NCBI GenBank assembly: GCA_037447605.1
Contig: CM074806.1
Span: forward strand, 2,027,140-2,091,139
Reading direction: 5' to 3'
Source of the DNA: Zygnema circumcarinatum
Lineage: Eukaryota > Streptophyta > Zygnematophyceae > Zygnematales > Zygnemataceae
Length of the DNA: 64,000 bases
Positions 12,801-26,400 of this stretch are shown here, piece by piece. The translations under genes were made by a program, and so were the position numbers. The first letter of the stretch is position 1. Every line of letters starts with the position of its first letter. The notes under the pieces were generated by a model. It worked only from the letters and a program-made list of their open reading frames with translations. It was not told where the DNA came from and did no database searches.

Positions 12801-14041
12801 ACGACGCATCTCATCAAAGTAAGCAAACTTTTGCAACTGAGGATTACAATTTTTGTTCAGTAGAGGTGGTTGTGAAGGCGCTTCAACCAGATGATGTTGG
12901 AAACGAGCAATACCTTGTAGCTCACGACGCCCATTGTGAGGAGAACTCAAAAGCAGATTCCAAGGATGAAGTTGGCCACATTGAATCAGGAGGACCGACT
13001 CAAGAAAATGCCTTAGTGCGGGAGAGACGTACAACTGAACGGATTTTGAATGATGAAGGGCAAAATGATCATTCTGAAGGAAAGGTGACATTAGTTGTGA
13101 ACCTTGCTGAACTCCAAAGAAATGGTAGCGTCAAGTGCGGGCAGTGCGGGAAGCACTTGTTGTCCCCGTCGGAAGCAGCAAGTAATCCGCGGTTCCTACC
13201 ACCAACGAGGGTGTACGCGAGTCCGTTAAGTAGTTGGCAGCCTGACGAAGCCCTTATCGCATGGAGTGGGCAACTGGAAAAATCTGACGCGAAACGTTTC
13301 GATGAGGGCTTGTTTAGACCTAGGAACTTCGATCTTTGCCCAGGTGATCCCTCTTGAAAGCATCGTATGTTGAGAACTTTGATGGCTCATTCTGCGATGA
13401 TCGTGTGCAATGGTGTATAATTCTTCCTGATTTGCCAACTGATGGCAACATTTTGGCATTAAGGGCGCTTTCAGTGTACTTTTTATGGATGGCTCACACT
13501 TACTCTCTTCTGATGCTCTCGTCTTCCTACATGGACCTGTTGTAGGCGGTGAGCGCGAGTTGAAGCGGCAGGTCTCCACTGAGCTGGTAAGCATGATACA
13601 CAAACTGCAGGGCACATGCGATGTGCTGGAACAGCAGCTCTCCGCTGTTCACCAAAACCAGGCAACGACCCAACTTATTCTGGGCTTGGAGAGTGAACGC
13701 GACTCCCTAAAGCAGCAAATCTCTTGCCAGACCAATCAGCTGAGTGCCTGCGAGAAACGAAACTCTGCTCTATCATGCCGTGTGTTCGACCTGGAGGTAC
13801 GTGTAACAGCTTCTCCTCGTTATTTCTGGGTACAGATTTTTTTTAGTTTGTTTATCTTGTAATCACCTTTTTACCTTCTATTCACAAATGTCTTCCTATT
13901 GTGACTCCCTTTGCTGTTTTGAAGCCAGTCTCTGGAACATACATGTCAATTCCTGTTTCCTGTTTGGCTGTGTGGACCTTGCAGGTGGAATGTGCACGCT
14001 TGAAATCTGCACATGCCCGATTGCAGGCTAACGTACAGTAA
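9900..14041 (+). CDS. Unrecognised multi-exon protein with C-terminal coiled coil
   Basis: I do not recognise the family. The probable start is the ATG at 9900 (MKRKSKHGNRGKEKRRIRPL), a strongly basic N terminus. If the first intron is not removed, a hydrophobic stretch (LMCSLAVFPTIIALCVFCSF) follows, which would be a membrane anchor. Probable coding segments lie at about 10130-10234, 11165-11219, 11500-11556, 11652-11840, 12091-12185, 12573-13345, 13548-13797 and 13985-14041. They are Ser/Glu-rich with a CGQCGKH motif near 13136-13156. The last two are the best supported. They encode a heptad-rich helix (ELKRQVSTELVSMIHKLQ... to HARLQANVQ), splice CTGGAG|GTACGT to TTGCAG|GTGG, and end at TAA 14039-14041. 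The exon chain in the middle is not proven. It could be an envelope or cytoskeletal tether, but nothing in the sequence shows this. Confidence 0.45.
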
Positions 14042-15296
14042 AAATTTGATTGAAGAAATCTACTACGCTTGGCTGCTTCCAGCATAAGCTCACTATCAAT
14101 TACCAGCCGTCGATTCTCCACCAAGCTTGGGGATTCATCCTGTTCAAATCTCACCAAGATTGACACGAACATAAAATGCAACCAGGTTGTGAGGGTGAGA
14201 GATCGTTTTCAGAGCATGAGGCGGTTATTGAATTCCGAAGGCTCCGTAAGCTTTTGCTGTCTGAGTAAAACGCTACTTTTCAACAGTTTTGCGGACGTCC
14301 ACAGCCTCACCAGCAATAGACTCAAAGCCAGTAACTGCCTTGTGCCAATTCATCCCTCACGATGCAGGACCACCATCTCTTTTTGTGAAATTATTCCACT
14401 TGTCTACGTTTTGGGTCATAAAAATGACTGGTATAGTGGAGAAATGCAAGGAACACTCACTATTCATATGGCTGCTGGGCACGAACTCAAAAGATATTGA
14501 TTAGTTTATACATATACCTCGACTGTTCAGTGAGAAAAGCTAAATAATGCATCATGCATCACTTCATACTCATACATTACTCAGGAGACCTTGGCTGCAG
14601 TTTCAAAAGGAACAAAACTTTCAACGGAGAGAGTTGAACAAATCTAATGTCAACCATATAAACCTGCCTATGACTCATTTTTCAAGCAAGTATCACCCAT
14701 TGCTGTGGATAAATTCTGTATGGAACGTTTCAGTGTTCAATGCCTAACAACCCTGGACCAACAGTCCAGTCTCAGTTGCAGTGCTCAGTCCTCCAGGACT
14801 TCAGTGATAACTACAGCAATGAAGAAATCACTACTCAATTCACTATATTTCACATATACAAATCAGCTTCTCTTAAGAACAAACCAGCTTTTCTTCAGGA
14901 AGCAGTTCAATATGTCGGCCATGTTTGATAAACAATCATTTATAGGCAGACCTTCCTCTATCCATTGCTCAAAGTTCTATTTTATTCGCTTTGTGCCTCA
15001 CAATGAACGACCGCCTCCCATGCCCAATGAATACTTAAAAACTACTACTTACTTTACCCCTTTTTTAAATCTTTTGATCAAAAAAAGGGGTGGAAATAAC
15101 ACTACTGTAGACCCCCCCCAATATTTTCGCCATGGTTTCGGCAAATATTAATAGTGGAGAATGATAGACCCCCCACCCCTTTGGATACCCCGTCCCCCTT
15201 TTCGGGAAGTTTCACACTTCCATTTCGGCTATCCAGTCCCCCTGTTTTGGATATCCCGAATAGGGATGGCCCGCGTTATAAATTCCGAATACATTA

Positions 15297-15881
15297 GGGG
15301 GGGTCAGACCTTGACCATCGCTTACGAAATTCAAAGATTCCCTATACGGAAAGGTATTGATTTCGTTTCCAGGTTTCGGGTCGGAAGCCGCGGCTCCCCC
15401 GAACCTGTCATGTCCCGTCCGTACTACGGAATAGGTTATAAAAATGTCCCCAAATTTCCGAAATCCGCCGAAATCCGCTCGCCGAAACGCAGGGCCTCCG
15501 GAGGCCCTGCGTTTCGAAATTCCAGCTTTCCGCCGATGAGGAATCGTGCCCCGCCTTGTCGCCATGCGCGTCACGCACGTGCGAGCGCCTCTCGCACGTG
15601 TGAGGCGCGCGTGGCGACAAAACGGAGGGCGGCGGGCGGCGGGCGGCGGGCGGCGGGCGGCGGGCGGCGGGCGGCGGGCGGCGGAGGGAGCGCGGCGGGG
15701 CGAAAAGGGGGGGGTCAGACCTGGCTCGGAGATACGAAGGTAAAATAATTATTTTCTTGAATTCGCGGCGCCCGAACCTGCCGAACGGCCACTTTTTGCG
15801 AAAAAGGCCTGCCGTACACGGCGGAATAGGCCCGACGGGCTTACGAAATTGGTTTGGCGATGGTCAAGGTCTGACCCCCCC
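15297..15881. mobile_element. 585-bp MITE-like foldback element with perfect terminal inverted repeats
   Basis: The ends are perfect inverted repeats of 25 bp starting GGGGGGGTCAGACCTTGACC. They are flanked by TA on both sides (15295-15296 and 15882-15883), as expected of a TA target-site duplication. Inside are a perfect 34-bp palindrome (15483-15516), an imperfect inverted repeat (15556-15620), and a GGCGGGC tandem array (about 15628-15684). An internal copy of the TIR start lies at about 15707. There is no transposase frame, so it would be non-autonomous. Confidence 0.75.
15628..15684. repeat. GC-only 7-bp tandem repeat
   Basis: The unit GGCGGGC repeats about eight times inside the foldback element. 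Confidence 0.85.
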
Positions 15882-17468
15882 TATTATATACTTTACAACG
15901 GGTTTAAAAGTAGTAATATATTACAAAGTAAAACACTTTATTACATATATTATACCCACTCGTTTTGAACAATTGACGACCGTACTCGTACGGTAGTACG
16001 GTCGTACCATACCAAAATTAGGTCGTTTTGGGGTTGGCGTTGCGAAATGCGTCCGTCTGGTTCACTCTGTCTGCTCGTGCTCGTGCTCGCCGCCGAGAGG
16101 CAGGGACATGACCGTACGACCGTACATGTTGTAAAGGCGTTGTAAAGTAATATATATCAGCCGTTATCTAGTCGTCACAGTTGTATAATATAATATATAT
16201 TATATAGTCGTAATTAATCCATCCCTAATCCCGAAACGGAGCGCGCGGATGTCGGTGGGCGGATGTCGGTGGAGAGGGGGCTCGAAGGATCGAGGAAGCT
16301 TCGCGCGAGAATGAAGCTTTTTTGTACGGACACTCCCCTCTGGCCAGGGTGGTGGAGCGAGCTCGAGGAGGCGAGGAGAGGAGCAGCTCCGATGACATGG
16401 AGGAGAGCGGGGAGGCGGCACGCGGCGGGACATGGCGTTGCTCGGTGCTATAGTATTTAGCTAGAACTATGTATGACGTAATTAACTCCTTTTACCTTTG
16501 TAGCTTGGCTCGCGATGCTGAGTGCAAGAGGGCTTGCTCGATGGGCAGCGAGAAAATAGGGGCTGTTAGCCAGGGTGGTATTGATGAGCTGCGAGCTGAA
16601 CTTTCTGCTTATCACATTCCTATTTTTATGAAGGAGACTTGAACCCGTGGGTCTTCTCCTACCTTTCATTTCTCGGCAGTTTATTTTCTGAACTTATTTC
16701 TCTTTCCAGTGTGTGCATTTGGGAGAGTTATTTCTTCAGTTTTGCAGTCATGTCAGAAAGTGAAGTTAGTGAGGGAGACAATGCTAAAAACCCTAAAAAC
16801 ACCGTGAACTTTTCTAAGACCCTAAAGCTCCATGGAATGCACAGATTTAACCTCTCTTGCTCACTGCTGCATGCTGTAAGATCTTTAGCTCTGTGGGAGG
16901 GTGAAAGCTGCGGCGAGGGAGTGATTCGGCTGTAGCTTTCTGGGGGGTATCGACATAGAGCAGGTGATTTGACCTTTAGGATCTTCTCACACATCAGCGC
17001 AACATCCGCAACATTCGCAGAGAGAGAGCAAAGTATAAAAAGAGAGAGAGAGAGTCTTCCGAAAATGAAATGGAAACCTAGTAGAGGCATCTAACATTGA
17101 TTGCAGCTAGTAGGAGCCAATAACTCGTTTTGACTTTGGCGACCACTATGTTGCATGTCCATCACCTTATGCAGTTTTCTGTGCCAGTTCCATCATAGTC
17201 CTTAAAACAACAGATGATTCTTTTTAAAAATATTGCCCCCAACATTTGCACGACCCTTCTCAGCCACAAGTCATCAGGAAATCACCAGGAACGTTTAACA
17301 GAGAAAAAAAGCGAAAATTTAATACCACTTTGGACCACAGAATAGGTTCAGGTGCGCCTAATTTCAACATGGAATACAAAAATTGGAAATTTCTCCAATC
17401 TTGGAGGTGTAAAATCAACTGGTACTTTCCCACTAATATGTACAGAACTGGCATTTAATAGCCCGAAT

Positions 17469-18193
<725 letters not shown>

Positions 18194-18278
18194 TCAAATA
18201 TTCCTGCAGTAAGGATGACTGGCTGAGAGTGGAGGAGAGAGTGCTGCAGCGTTGCCGCCTGCGAGGGGGGCTCCGCCC

Positions 18279-18350
18279 TTTATAGCCCGTCCGCGGCGCA
18301 AGGACGTCAAAACTGAATCCGGCGTCTCGGCGTCCGGCGCTCCCATTGGT
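18279..18350 (-). promoter_or_regulatory. Histone H3 promoter elements (TATA and CCAAT)
   Basis: On the minus strand GGCTATAAAGGGC lies at about 18287-18275, roughly 130 bp before the H3 ATG. A CCAAT motif lies at 18349-18345, and another CCAAT (in CGGCCAATCGCG) near 18664. Spacing fits a TATA-driven histone promoter. Confidence 0.65.
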
Positions 18351-18474
18351 TGCAGAGGGCGACGCCGGATCAATTCCGTTTTGGAGAGAGCAGAATCGGT
18401 GGATGACTATCCGACGGCTGAGGGAGGACGCGCAGCCAAAAGGTTGTGTTTCGACGTTTGAACTTTCAGCATTA

Positions 18475-18607
18475 GGGGGTGTCAAACTTAACGAAATCGT
18501 ACGAACAAAAAAGTTTTGTAAGTACTCCGCCGCACAAGGATTGCGATTTCACCGAAGTACTCGTTCTGGTATCAAACTTACGAACAATTTTTAAGTCTGA
18601 CACCCCC
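18475..18607. mobile_element. 133-bp MITE with GGGGGTGTCA ends
   Basis: The terminal inverted repeats (GGGGGTGTCA(A/G)ACTTAA, one mismatch in 17) are flanked by TA on each side (18473-18474 and 18608-18609). The ends share the 5-G run and GTCA with the element at 15297-15881. It lies about 325 bp upstream of the H3 start codon. Confidence 0.72.
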
Positions 18608-18609
18608 TA

Positions 18610-20451
18610 TTGAAAAGAGAAAGTGCGCGCGCGAGATTGCGGCTCTCGTGGCCGCTCGCGATTGGCCGGAAATCCCGCCCCTCCCGCAATCTTGTGAGCG
18701 GTTGGTTCCTAGTGGTTTTCCATGTTCTTGTTGTTGATGTTGTCCATGTCCATGGCATGGCATGGCAATCGCCCTCGCTAGACCAATGCCAATTCACATA
18801 GCCTTGACAAGCATTTCACGGGACGGCAATGGGCCTTGACTTTGCTTTCGCCATTCATGCAGAACCATAGCAATGAGAATTTAGCATTCAAAATGGTCCG
18901 TTTAAAAACAAAAACTACAAAATCACAAGTTTTCTAACTTTGTGCGTATGTCAGCAGTACCGCCTTCCCGGTTCCCAGATTTCGATCGAAAGTCTTGATG
19001 TCATGACCATATTCGCACTAAAACTAAGGGGTAAACCTATTTTCAGGCACCTTGCGTTTCCGCTGTGGCCAGTTCCCTTCGGTCATCTGCTTTATGCGAA
19101 AAAAAAGTAAAAAGGAAAAATCTTTATTTTTTTATTTCAATGTGTTGACCAATGGAGCAAGAGATTTCACCTGCTATCGCGTGGCAACTGTCAAGGGAAA
19201 CGGTAATCTGTTTTTGTGCCCAGTAGTGCCGTATTCGTAAAAAAATCGGAAAGGTTCTTTATGTCGCCGTGTCCTTTCAAGCCTCCCTCCCCGCCAGCTT
19301 CAAGCTGAAGCCGCACAGGCAGACGGACGGCTCGCAGTTTTTCCTAATGGCCTAAACCGGGCTGAGTTCGCAGCTTCAGAAAGAAACTCCGACATGGGAC
19401 CGGACCCTGAAAGGCCGGACCCTATAAGGCAAACATCTTGCAATGCGTAAACTATTTTTACATTCGTATCTGGTGGACGCGTGCTAATCAGAATTCTTAC
19501 TCAAGAATCGGAGGTTTGATAAAGCGCTCAAAGACTGCGCCAGGTTGCCCTACATCTACTCCTGGCTCACGCCATGTCGACAATCCAACCCGTGCGCAGA
19601 CAGCCTGCATTTGCTTGCTTAACAGAATCTGCTCGTTTCGTCTGAAATGTTCCCATACTCTATTTGAATGTCCGAACACACTGAATTAAGACTAGAAATT
19701 CTTCTGGAGACGGACTGGGTTTCAACTTACATTGTCCCCCTACAGTAAAGAAACGTATTCAGGACCAACAAGAGGTCTCCACTTGGCAACGCTTCAAGCC
19801 TGCACGCTCGATCTGTCTAAGGCACTTTACATGGCGCACGATTGAACTGCACTCCTTCACCCCCTCATCTTCAAACGTGCCGGGGATATGGACCCTGATC
19901 CGAAACCTCCATCAAAACAACCAGATGAACCTAGATAGAGAATCACACATAGGTCTATAGGCTGGAATTAGAGTTCCCTTTCACGTGAGAAGTGCGTGAG
20001 GGGTATCCCCGACCGTGGCCTCTCCGTGCAGTTGATCGATTCCATTGTCCCGCGGTCCTCCCTCTTGTCTGCAGCATTACTCCCCCCGCCCCCATACTGT
20101 CAATACTGGATCGAACAGGCTTATGAAAACACCAAGAAAGTGTACTAAGAAGATACTTCAGAAACAGCAGTATAACGGGATCTGCACAGACGAGTATGCC
20201 GCAATCCGGGCCGCAATTCATAATCTACTCATCGTGACTACTTAAACGGTCTCAATATAAAATAGAGTAAATCAGCATAGAAGCGATCTCGACAGGGTTC
20301 CAAGTTTTCCTTCAGAGGAGGTCTCGACAAAGTTTCATGTTCCTTTTAGTCCGCGGAACAGAGGGTGCACAACCAATAGGTCTCTCTGTATAAGGACAAG
20401 CTGAGCGCAATAAGGACAAACCGCCAATTTTCCCTCGCCAGGCTCCCCTTT
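18610..20451. other. Intergenic stretch without a recognisable gene
   Basis: The H3-proximal part is GC-rich with CCAAT. From 18.8 to 20.4 kb the sequence has only short frames. The stretch at 19250-20100 looks like decayed repeat or element DNA but shows no conserved domain. The 3' UTR of the coiled-coil gene probably lies at its right edge. Confidence 0.4.
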
Positions 20452-23400
20452 CTAAAAACAAAGAACTTCAATGACCAAGGGAAGGAGGGGTGATGCAGCC
20501 ACCTGTACGCCGTTTTGAGCTGCTTGTGCTGCGGCTGCTTCCAAGCTATAGTCATTTTCCATGCTCTGAGGTGCTCTGATATCGGATATATAATGCTCTG
20601 CCCTGAGGTCTCCACCTGTGCCCAATTCTCGTTTCAATATCTCCACTTGCCCTTGCAGCTCCTTCAATGCCTGCAACCACCGTGTGCCCCCTTCACCTTC
20701 AAACCCCCACACGACCGATTGCAGCTGGACCCAATGTTGACTCAGAAAGAAGCGTTCCCCTTGTGAGGCCATTCACCTGCCGATTCTCTGCTGCTGCTTG
20801 AAGCATGGCGGCGCTCTGATTGAGCTCGCCCTGCATCATGGCCATCGCCTCCTCTCTCGACTCCATCGACTTCCTCAGAGAGTGCGCTTCTTCCTCCAGT
20901 TCACGGTTCCTCAGCTCGACTTGCCGCAAAGCCTGCATCATCCAAGTACTCACATTGACCGATTGCATCATTATCGCAAGTGACAAGAGACAAGAGTTTC
21001 ATATGTTATCCTAAGTATCGCATCCTACAGAGGTCCAAAAAGACAGTAAATAGGAACATGCTGGACTTGAGCAAAAAGTGTAGGGTCGTTGAATTTGACA
21101 TTTGAGCCCAATAAAAAGCAGAAAGCACATTCTACTAATAAAGGGCAATAATTGCCACTGTAACTGGCATTGCTCTATCTTGCATTGGCCTCAGGCTCAC
21201 CTGCTCTGCCCTGTGTGCCCTCAGATTGTCTTTCAGCTCCTTCCTCAGCTCCATCAGTAGCAGTTCCTTTGCCTCCAGATCCTCTTGAAGCTCTGCCTCT
21301 CTCTCACGCACTTCGTTAAGCTCCTGCGATGTTGCGGAAACATCACAGGAATTCAAAATAGAACAGAAAAAAGCTCACATCTTTCAATCCCTCCTCACTT
21401 ATGTTTCCTCATTTTTTGGAAACACCAGGAAATGGAGGCTGCAATCGCAGTCCAGCAGACGAAGAATACAAGCTTTCAAGCCACAGGCACTATCCCTCAG
21501 AAGCTGCACCTGCTTGTATCGTGAAGCAACTTGCAATGCGTTTGTGCTGCTTCTTGTTTCAGTGCGGATCTCCATTAGCAGCGTATCTCTGGATTTGACC
21601 TCCTTCTCCAGGAAGGCAACTTGCCCTGTCAATTGTCCTATCCGTTTCTGGGCAATATCCAGCTCCTGCTCCCAGCTTTATCCCACAACACATCAGGCTG
21701 CAAGCTACACCGCATCGCGACATCATAATTTCCCATTATAATCACAAACCTGCTTTTCTAAAACTCCCTATAATCGAGCCACATTGATCCCATACATTAC
21801 CTTGCGAGTTTGCGCAGCTGCCATAAGCATCTGCGCATTCCGAATAGTCTCCTCCTTCATGACAGCCATTGCTTGCCCTTGCTTCACCATCTCCTCCTGC
21901 AAAGAGATTCCCAGGCCCGTCATCAATCAGTGAGCAATCACTACAACACCCCTAACACAAGAGGCAGACGGACGATAGCAATAGCAGCTGCAGCAGCATG
22001 GAAAAAATATACGAAACTAATCGCCAAGTACTCACTTCCATACCTTCAGTGTAGCCAATTCAGAAGAAAGCTCCTGAATCGTCCCTTCCGCTCCCCGCAG
22101 TGCCTGTTCCCGCTGAGCAGCACTCCTCAAAGCGTCTGACGAGGCTTCAAGTTCTTGCCGAAGCTCTGCCGAACCTGACTCTGATCGCTGTTCCAGTGCT
22201 TCTATAGTTTCGCGTGCATCTGCGAGTGACTGCCCATAACATGGAACAAAGAACAAAAATGATAGATCGATGAAATGAAGGATAAAGCATCCATAACGCA
22301 CACAACTTCGAAACAACAAAGCACATGAGTTGGAAAATATATGTTTGCTTTTCACTTCTGCCGTTGTTGCTTTTAAGTTTTCATAACCATGAGCTCTGCA
22401 TTTGTAGCAAAAGCTAACTCATGAATTTGACTTTTCCTGTCACAAGTTTGGTGAACTGGCATGATGAAAAGGAAGAACAAAAGCTATTTCTTCCATTTGA
22501 GAGTTATCCAATCATAAAACCCTTTTGTTGATGTAATCCGCCGTTTCTAGTGACTGAATGAGAAAAGTGGACGATCCCGCACAAAAAATTGGGAACAAAG
22601 AAGTCCACGATTTTCCAAGATTAGTTCATTCTCATACTGAAGGGTTCAAAGCCCACCTTTGAAGTCATATCAAGCATTTCACGCGTCTTTGCTGCTTCCT
22701 CTCGAGTGCGCTCCATGAGCTGATCTTTCCGTGAAACCTCAGCAGCGAGTTGTTCCAAGCGTGCCTTCATTGCCTCCGCTTCTTGCCGGGCTTCGGTCAA
22801 TTCCTGTCAACCGCGCGTATAGATGCCCTCTTGATTTCTCTACATTACCAGCACTGAAATAGCCAGCACGTGTATGCTTAGCTTAGCAATTGGCACAACC
22901 TTACTTCTGTTTTCGTTTAAAGGAAACATCACTTGTAAACCATCTACCGAGAAAGAAAAGTCAAAATGCAAGTTAAGATGTGAAAACATGTACACTTCAA
23001 ATCCCCGCCAAGTGGGATACCTCAATGGGCTAACTAGTAGGGTCAACAGTAACTGCCCCAACGTAGGGTGCTCCTTTTGTCTTTGATGAAGCTGAAATAC
23101 AGAAATACGAAAACTACTATCCTCATATGACAGACAGCCCCCCAGGCCCAAGCCTCAGGCACTTAACGCCATTGGAGGAATACCATCACCAATACATGAT
23201 GGGACGACCCACCGTTTGCAGCTGAATTTGATGTTCCCGCGCACGCGCTGTGTTTTGGCTCTCCTTCGCCAACATATCACCCGTGTGCTCCAATTGCTCT
23301 TCCATTCGCAGCGTTCGATCTCTTGCAGCCACCATTGCCTGCCAGGTGAAGAGAGCAAAGATGAATAGCTGTAAAGTTCTATACATCTCTAGTACAGTGT

Positions 23401-26400
23401 TGAGTACTCGGGGGGTAAACCAAAGCCGCATCTTTGAAGTCAACACGCCCGGAAGGACACATCTGTTTGATCATCCTATAGGCCACATTTATCAGGAATT
23501 TCTCCCTCCTTGTCTTTGCCACTGCCATTATCCATGATAACATTAATTTCTTTCTCCCTCACCTTTGCCGCCTGCTGTAAAGCACTTGATGAAAGTGCGG
23601 CTTCTTGCTGAAGCTGTTGCAGCAAAGAGTCTCTCTGTCCCATGCCGTCCTCCAAAGCCTTCATTTGGCTGAGCAAATCGTTCTCTCTTCCTTTTGCCAA
23701 GTTCAGTTGCTGCCCCATCAAAACCCATCAAAATGTGAGGAACTACCACAACCCTTTTCACCAAACGTGACAATGGCTTACCTAGGAACGTGGCACTGAC
23801 GACAGGAAGACAGGAAGACAGGAAGATAGCCCGTATAGGCATAAACACATTGCAATTAACTGTGGCCAGCATTACGTTGCTGGAAAAAAATACTTTAGGC
23901 GAAACAAAACACAAAATACATGCCTACAGCAAACAGCACCCAAAAGGTGGACTGCACGATGATTCCTTCCTTGGCCTTTTTAAAGTTCTTTCCATATTCC
24001 ATCCTTGACGGAGATCCGGATACTCATCAGCTTTCCCATTCATTATCGCCTAAGTTGCATGTACTCAAGATGAAGGCAAGGAGGATCAGTTCTATGCCGT
24101 TGAAGCATTCCAGAGTCTGAAGCTTGCGTATCTTCAAGAAGATTATCGAAATCCAAATAGTTTCCGTATCACTTAAGCGCAAGGATCTACCTTCTGCAGC
24201 TCTGCCTTCTCTTCCTGCTGCACCTCCACCACTTGTCGTAAATCCTCCGCCTCCGAAGCTGCCACCTCAGCCTCCTTCAAGCGCTGGCAATATCTCCACC
24301 TCCCAACCATCCTCCAGCATCTTGTCACTATGAGAACACTGACAGGGGAATGCAAGGTAGGGCCAAGTTGCCAGGCCACGTAACATTGAAAACTGTCTAA
24401 ACTGCATTCATGAGACTTACTTCATTTCCTGATAATTTGAATCACTCTAAAACAGTAAGAAATTGCAATATTGAGCAAAAGACAGTCAAAAAAAGCTATC
24501 GCAATAAGTTCCTTTCAATTTAAAGCATTTTTACTCGAGAACCCATCCAGGCAGGTGTGCCTTACAGAGAAGAGGGCAATAGCTGAGCTTCACCTGGTAG
24601 ACACGCTGATAGTCGGTTTGCAGTTTCTGAAGCCGTTGTTCCCCTACTGCTCGGTCCCTTTGCAACCCCTGCACCATCACTTGAAGTTTACGGACACGCT
24701 CTTCTGCTTCACGCATTGCTTGGCCCTGGCAGCAGAGTCACAGCAGTTTCAAGAAGTCACCAAATAGTCACTGGAGAATTCCTTTTGAGTTGAAGCCAAG
24801 CCCTTACAGCGCCTAGGTGATGGTCAGGAAAAAGTGCCCTGTACCAGCTCCATGTACCAATGAGTAAATCTGGAATTATTACAAATCTGGCTTGTATACG
24901 GAATTGCGCGAATATGTGTTAGTGGACTTATGGTGAAGCGACTTGGTGGTGGTGGTCGCTAAAGGGAGGAACAGAGGGGAATGCAAAGTAGCACAGAGAG
25001 AGAGAGAGCAAGCGAGGAAGGGATAAGGGGAAAGCAAAAAACAAGACATCGTGCACCTTCCCTACACTACTCATCACTGTAGTCCTGTTGTGTCACGGGG
25101 TCGAGATGAGACCAGGTTGTAGGCGTAACTTCTGCAAATCAGTGAACATCATGTGGGTATGCCTTGTGCACACCTATCATAAATGTGATAACACTGGTGA
25201 GACACTGGTGTGACCACTGTAAACCTTGCTGAGAACCACTCCATTTGCTCTCAAAACATCACTTTAAACACAAGCTGAAACAACTGCATATGTACAATGC
25301 CGCATTCCAAGGTGATCCAGTTCTATTCGCCTGTATGCATATGAAGCTGACGAAGCAGCAAATGAACGTTACCGCTTCCGTAGATGGGCCGGCACTGAGT
25401 ATGGACTCGATTTGTCGAGCTGAATTTCCAATATCCTGTGAAGCAATCCCCAACCCAATGAATTGCTTAGCTTTAGTTCAGTCTACTTTCTTATCAAATG
25501 GCCGACATTTTCAAAATCTCCATACGGGTGAAAACAACGACAGCAGCTACAAAGGCAACACCAAACATGCAAGAGAGGAAGTCCAGAATTCGCTTCAATG
25601 CAAAAGCCAAAGTTCATCCTAGTGCATCTCCACGAGCGAAGGCGACATACACGGTGAAATCAAAATGTTTCAACTTTGCCTATCTCACGCTGGTGACGGA
25701 TACAACTCGAAACAGTTCAAGAAAGTAAACAGACCTAAAGCCAAAAGGGCTTCATGTATGAGGAAGCGTCACGGCTTACTTTCATTGCCAACAAAAGAAG
25801 TAGCAAGCTACAATGCACACAGGCAGAGTGTTTACGAACAATTTTTGTGAAAGAAATCAGAATAAAAGTAAACCATTTTTTGGTCAGGAGTTGAGTGAAA
25901 ATCTGCCGTGTTAACAGTAAACAGTATGGAACACCTAATAGCCTATTCTAGAAGAGCTCCAATACCGAGCCAAAAAAATAGCTGATGTTAGGCATCAGAG
26001 GTTTGAAATTCCCAACAAACGATTACAGAGAGGAAAGTGAAATAAAGTAGGTACTTTCACCTAACTCCAAAAGAACAAGTGAACCCTCGTGAAGATGAAT
26101 ACACCAAAACTTTGTGGTCACAGTTTGCTTGGTGCTTACATTTCTTCGACTCGTGATGTCTGTTTCCAGCTGATTGACTCCTTTTGAAAGGGATGACAGC
26201 AGGCTTCTTGCTTTCTCGTAAGTGCTGCCCCACCCCTCACCCCCACCACTTGCATCGCTGTCGTCGTTGTCCTCCTCAAAAGCCTCGTCTCCATCGCCAC
26301 CATCTACTGACAATCGCCTGGGAATCAATCCGGCATCCTGGTGAACAACCTGCACTGACCTGCAGCAAACAATAGCCTCATTGAATGCAGTAATAAATCA

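Larger units (their letters stand above)
14042..17468. other. Gene-poor, repeat-rich interval
   Basis: It contains a foldback element (15297-15881), a short hairpin near 15058-15097 (CCCCTTTTTT / AAAAAAAGGGG), AT-rich DNA with many TACGGT motifs (15890-16210), and a GC-rich stretch (16240-16440). A stretch at about 16503-16640 reads LARDAECKRACSMGSEKIGA and onward to a stop, behind a good TTTGTAG acceptor. It resembles a last exon, but no gene could be built around it. Confidence 0.5.

Noticed and set aside
14069-14500. 143-codon plus-strand frame after the unknown gene
   Set aside because: No recognisable composition or splice context, and it overlaps equally open minus-strand text. The preceding exon already ends at a stop.
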